The notes under the pieces were generated by a model. It ran no database searches, was not told the DNA's origin, and worked only from the letters and a program-made list of their open reading frames with translations. From Caldifarciminota bacterium (lineage in GTDB: Bacteria > WOR-3 > Hydrothermia > WGAB01), in the NCBI GenBank assembly GCA_015489295.1, contig WGAB01000267.1, forward strand, positions 1-8,780: a stretch of 8,780 bases of DNA, given 5' to 3'. Both the position numbers and the translations under genes were made by a program. Every line of letters begins with the position of its first letter. The first letter of the stretch is position 1. This document shows, one piece after another, positions 7,599 through 8,780 of this stretch.

Positions 7599-7640
7599 GT
7601 GGGGCGGGGCGGGCCCCGACCGGGGCCCGCCCCGCCCCAC
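7599..7640 (+). terminator. Perfect 20-bp GC-rich inverted repeat, probable terminator-type hairpin
   Basis: The arms at 7599-7618 and 7621-7640 are exact reverse complements, giving a 19-bp stem with a GACC loop. It begins 19 bases after the cytochrome stop codon and ends 8 bases before the ltaE ATG. A run of T is missing on both sides (TGTATTCT on the + side), so it does not meet the classical intrinsic terminator model; a stem-only terminator or transcript-end stabiliser is likelier. The G runs also allow a G-quadruplex on either strand. Confidence 0.6.
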
Positions 7641-7648
7641 TGTATTCT

Positions 7649-8689
7649 ATGAGCATGCAACAGGTGGCCGATTTCCGCAGCGATACCGTCACCCGCCCCA
7701 CGCCCGCCATGCGGCGCGCCATGGCCGAAGCCCGGGTGGGCGACGACGTGCTGGGCGACGATCCCACCGTGAAAGAACTGGAACGCCAGGCCGCCGAACG
7801 CCTGGGCAAGGAAGCAGCGCTGTTTGTTCCCTCGGGCACCATGGGCAACGCCATCGCCGTCAAGGTGTGGACCCGGGAGGGTGACGAGGTCATCGTGGAA
7901 GAAAAGTCCCACATCTACAACCTGGAGGTGGGCCACCTGGCGGTGATCTCCCGGGTGGTGCCCCGGCCGTTGCCCTCCCATCGCGGGGCCCTGGACCCGG
8001 ATCTCGTGGAACAGAACATCCGGCGCCGGGCCCTCCATATCGCTGGCACCCGGCTGATTGCCATCGAAAACACCCATAACCTGTGGGGCGGGGCCGTGGT
8101 GCCCCTGGAGAACTTCCAGGCGCTGCGCCGCGTGGCCGACCGCCACGGCCTGCGGATCCATCTGGACGGCGCCCGCATCTTCAACGCCCAGGTGGCCACC
8201 GGTATTCCAGCACGGGAGTTCGCCCGGTATGTGGATTCCGTGATGTTCTGCTTTTCCAAGGGGCTTGCGGCTCCCGTGGGGTCCATCCTGGTGGGCCCCC
8301 GGGATTTCATTGACGAGGCCCGGCGGGTCCGCAAACTGCTGGGCGGCGGCATGCGCCAGGCCGGCGTGCTGGCTGCGGCCGCCCTCGTGGCCCTGAACGA
8401 AATGGTGGACCGGTTGGCCGAAGACCACGCCCGCGCCCGGCGCCTGGCCGAGGGCCTGCGGGAGGTCCCCGGGATTCACCTGGACCTGGACACCGTGGAA
8501 ACCAACATGGTGTACTTTGAGGTGCGGCATCCCCGGGTGACAGCCCAGGAACTGGTGCAGAGGATGGCCGAGTACGGCGTGCTGGCCCTGGTGTCTCCCA
8601 CCGGCGCCATCCGGATGGTGACCCACCACGACATCACCGACGACCACATCGACCGGGCCCTCACGGTGATCCGAAAGATCCTGGCCTGA
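7649..8689 (+). CDS. ltaE: Low-specificity L-threonine aldolase (PLP-dependent)
   Basis: This 346-residue cytoplasmic enzyme cleaves L-threonine or L-allo-threonine to glycine and acetaldehyde. It belongs to fold-type I PLP enzymes. The N-terminus FRSDTVTRPT, the segment GDDVLGDDPTV, the phosphate-binding PSGTMGN, the ENTHN motif, D173 in HLDGAR (contacts the pyridine nitrogen) and K204 in FSKGL (Schiff base) are all present in order. Length is typical. The start is uncertain: ATG at 7649 or 7655 both fit, and an in-frame TTG at 7592 would force translation through the hairpin and add an unlikely Ala/Gly/Pro-rich tail. No Shine-Dalgarno precedes either ATG. The gene seems unrelated to the respiratory genes upstream and is separated from them by the hairpin. 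Confidence 0.93.
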   Translation: MSMQQVADFRSDTVTRPTPAMRRAMAEARVGDDVLGDDPTVKELERQAAERLGKEAALFVPSGTMGNAIAVKVWTREGDEVIVEEKSHIYNLEVGHLAVISRVVPRPLPSHRGALDPDLVEQNIRRRALHIAGTRLIAIENTHNLWGGAVVPLENFQALRRVADRHGLRIHLDGARIFNAQVATGIPAREFARYVDSVMFCFSKGLAAPVGSILVGPRDFIDEARRVRKLLGGGMRQAGVLAAAALVALNEMVDRLAEDHARARRLAEGLREVPGIHLDLDTVETNMVYFEVRHPRVTAQELVQRMAEYGVLALVSPTGAIRMVTHHDITDDHIDRALTVIRKILA

Positions 8690-8700
8690 CCGACCTCCCC

Positions 8701-8726
8701 TGTAGGAGCGGCTTCAGCCGCGATCC
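8701..8726 (+). repeat. REP-like element with GTAG foot
   Basis: GTAG at 8702-8705 is followed by GGA and the hairpin GCGGCT-TC-AGCCGC (8708-8721); TCC at 8724-8726 can extend the stem across a GA bulge. A GTAG tetranucleotide next to an imperfect GC-rich palindrome is the layout of repetitive extragenic palindromes, often spread by RAYT transposases. It sits 11 bases after the ltaE stop, the usual extragenic position. Closely similar sequences are familiar from several Gram-negative genomes; copy number in this genome cannot be judged here. Confidence 0.65.
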
Positions 8727-8767
8727 GGCAATGTGGAGCTCTCCGGAACCCCGGGCGGTTCAAGACG

Positions 8768-8780
8768 ATCGCCGCTAAAG
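8768..8780 (-). repeat. Inverted REP-like partner, cut by the window end
   Basis: The last 13 bases (ATCGCCGCTAAAG) match the reverse complement of the upstream REP-like element at 11 of 13 positions, including the base of the stem and the loop. The rest of the copy, expected to end in CTCCTAC, would lie beyond the window. Two inverted copies about 40 bases apart would form a REP doublet. Confidence 0.4.

Noticed and set aside
5486..8647. A very long open frame on the - strand opposite the cytochrome and ltaE, and a similar one opposite nuoG/nuoI (745-3294).
   Set aside because: Both translate to His/Gly/Gln-rich sequence without domains, run across gene boundaries and the hairpin, and are explained by GC-rich third codon positions of the + strand genes.

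Overview
The window is a compact, GC-rich stretch of a bacterial chromosome. All six complete genes lie on the + strand, and strong G/C preference at third codon positions leaves long meaningless open frames on the other strand. A lipoprotein signal on a multihaem cytochrome c points to a Gram-negative-type envelope and respiratory metabolism. The lineage cannot be fixed from this window; the complex I sequences and the REP-like repeat are compatible with several phyla, including Acidobacteriota and Proteobacteria.

Region 1 (about 25-5532) looks like one transcription unit. A plausible sigma70-type promoter precedes nuoG, nuoI and nuoB, three peripheral-arm subunits of respiratory complex I (NADH:quinone oxidoreductase). 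Their motifs account for clusters N1b, N4, N5 (NuoG), N6a, N6b (NuoI) and N2 (NuoB), that is, the electron path from downstream of the flavin subunit to the quinone site. The order G-I-B is not the classical one and no other nuo subunit is present here, so the rest of the complex must be encoded elsewhere. An ABC exporter pair of the NatA/NatB type follows nuoB after 3 bases; its two genes overlap by 4 bases.

Region 2 (5533-7579) has a 157-base intergenic stretch ending in a near-perfect Shine-Dalgarno, then a 629-residue lipoprotein with eight CxxCH haem-binding motifs. The order of the motifs and the residues around them match the octahaem tetrathionate reductase (OTR) family, although the protein is longer and its substrate is unknown. 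As I recall the Shewanella enzyme, a lysine-bearing segment after the fourth motif is replaced here.

Region 3 (7580-8780) has a perfect 20-bp GC-only-core inverted repeat, then a PLP-dependent low-specificity L-threonine aldolase (ltaE) that starts 9 bases after the hairpin without a visible Shine-Dalgarno. Just after ltaE lies a REP-like element with a GTAG foot, and the window ends inside what looks like its inverted partner.

Functionally, the window links quinone reduction (complex I fragments), an ABC-2 type exporter and a surface or periplasmic multihaem reductase. No quinol-to-cytochrome linker (NapC/NrfH/CymA type) is seen, so a direct electron path between regions 1 and 2 is only an inference.
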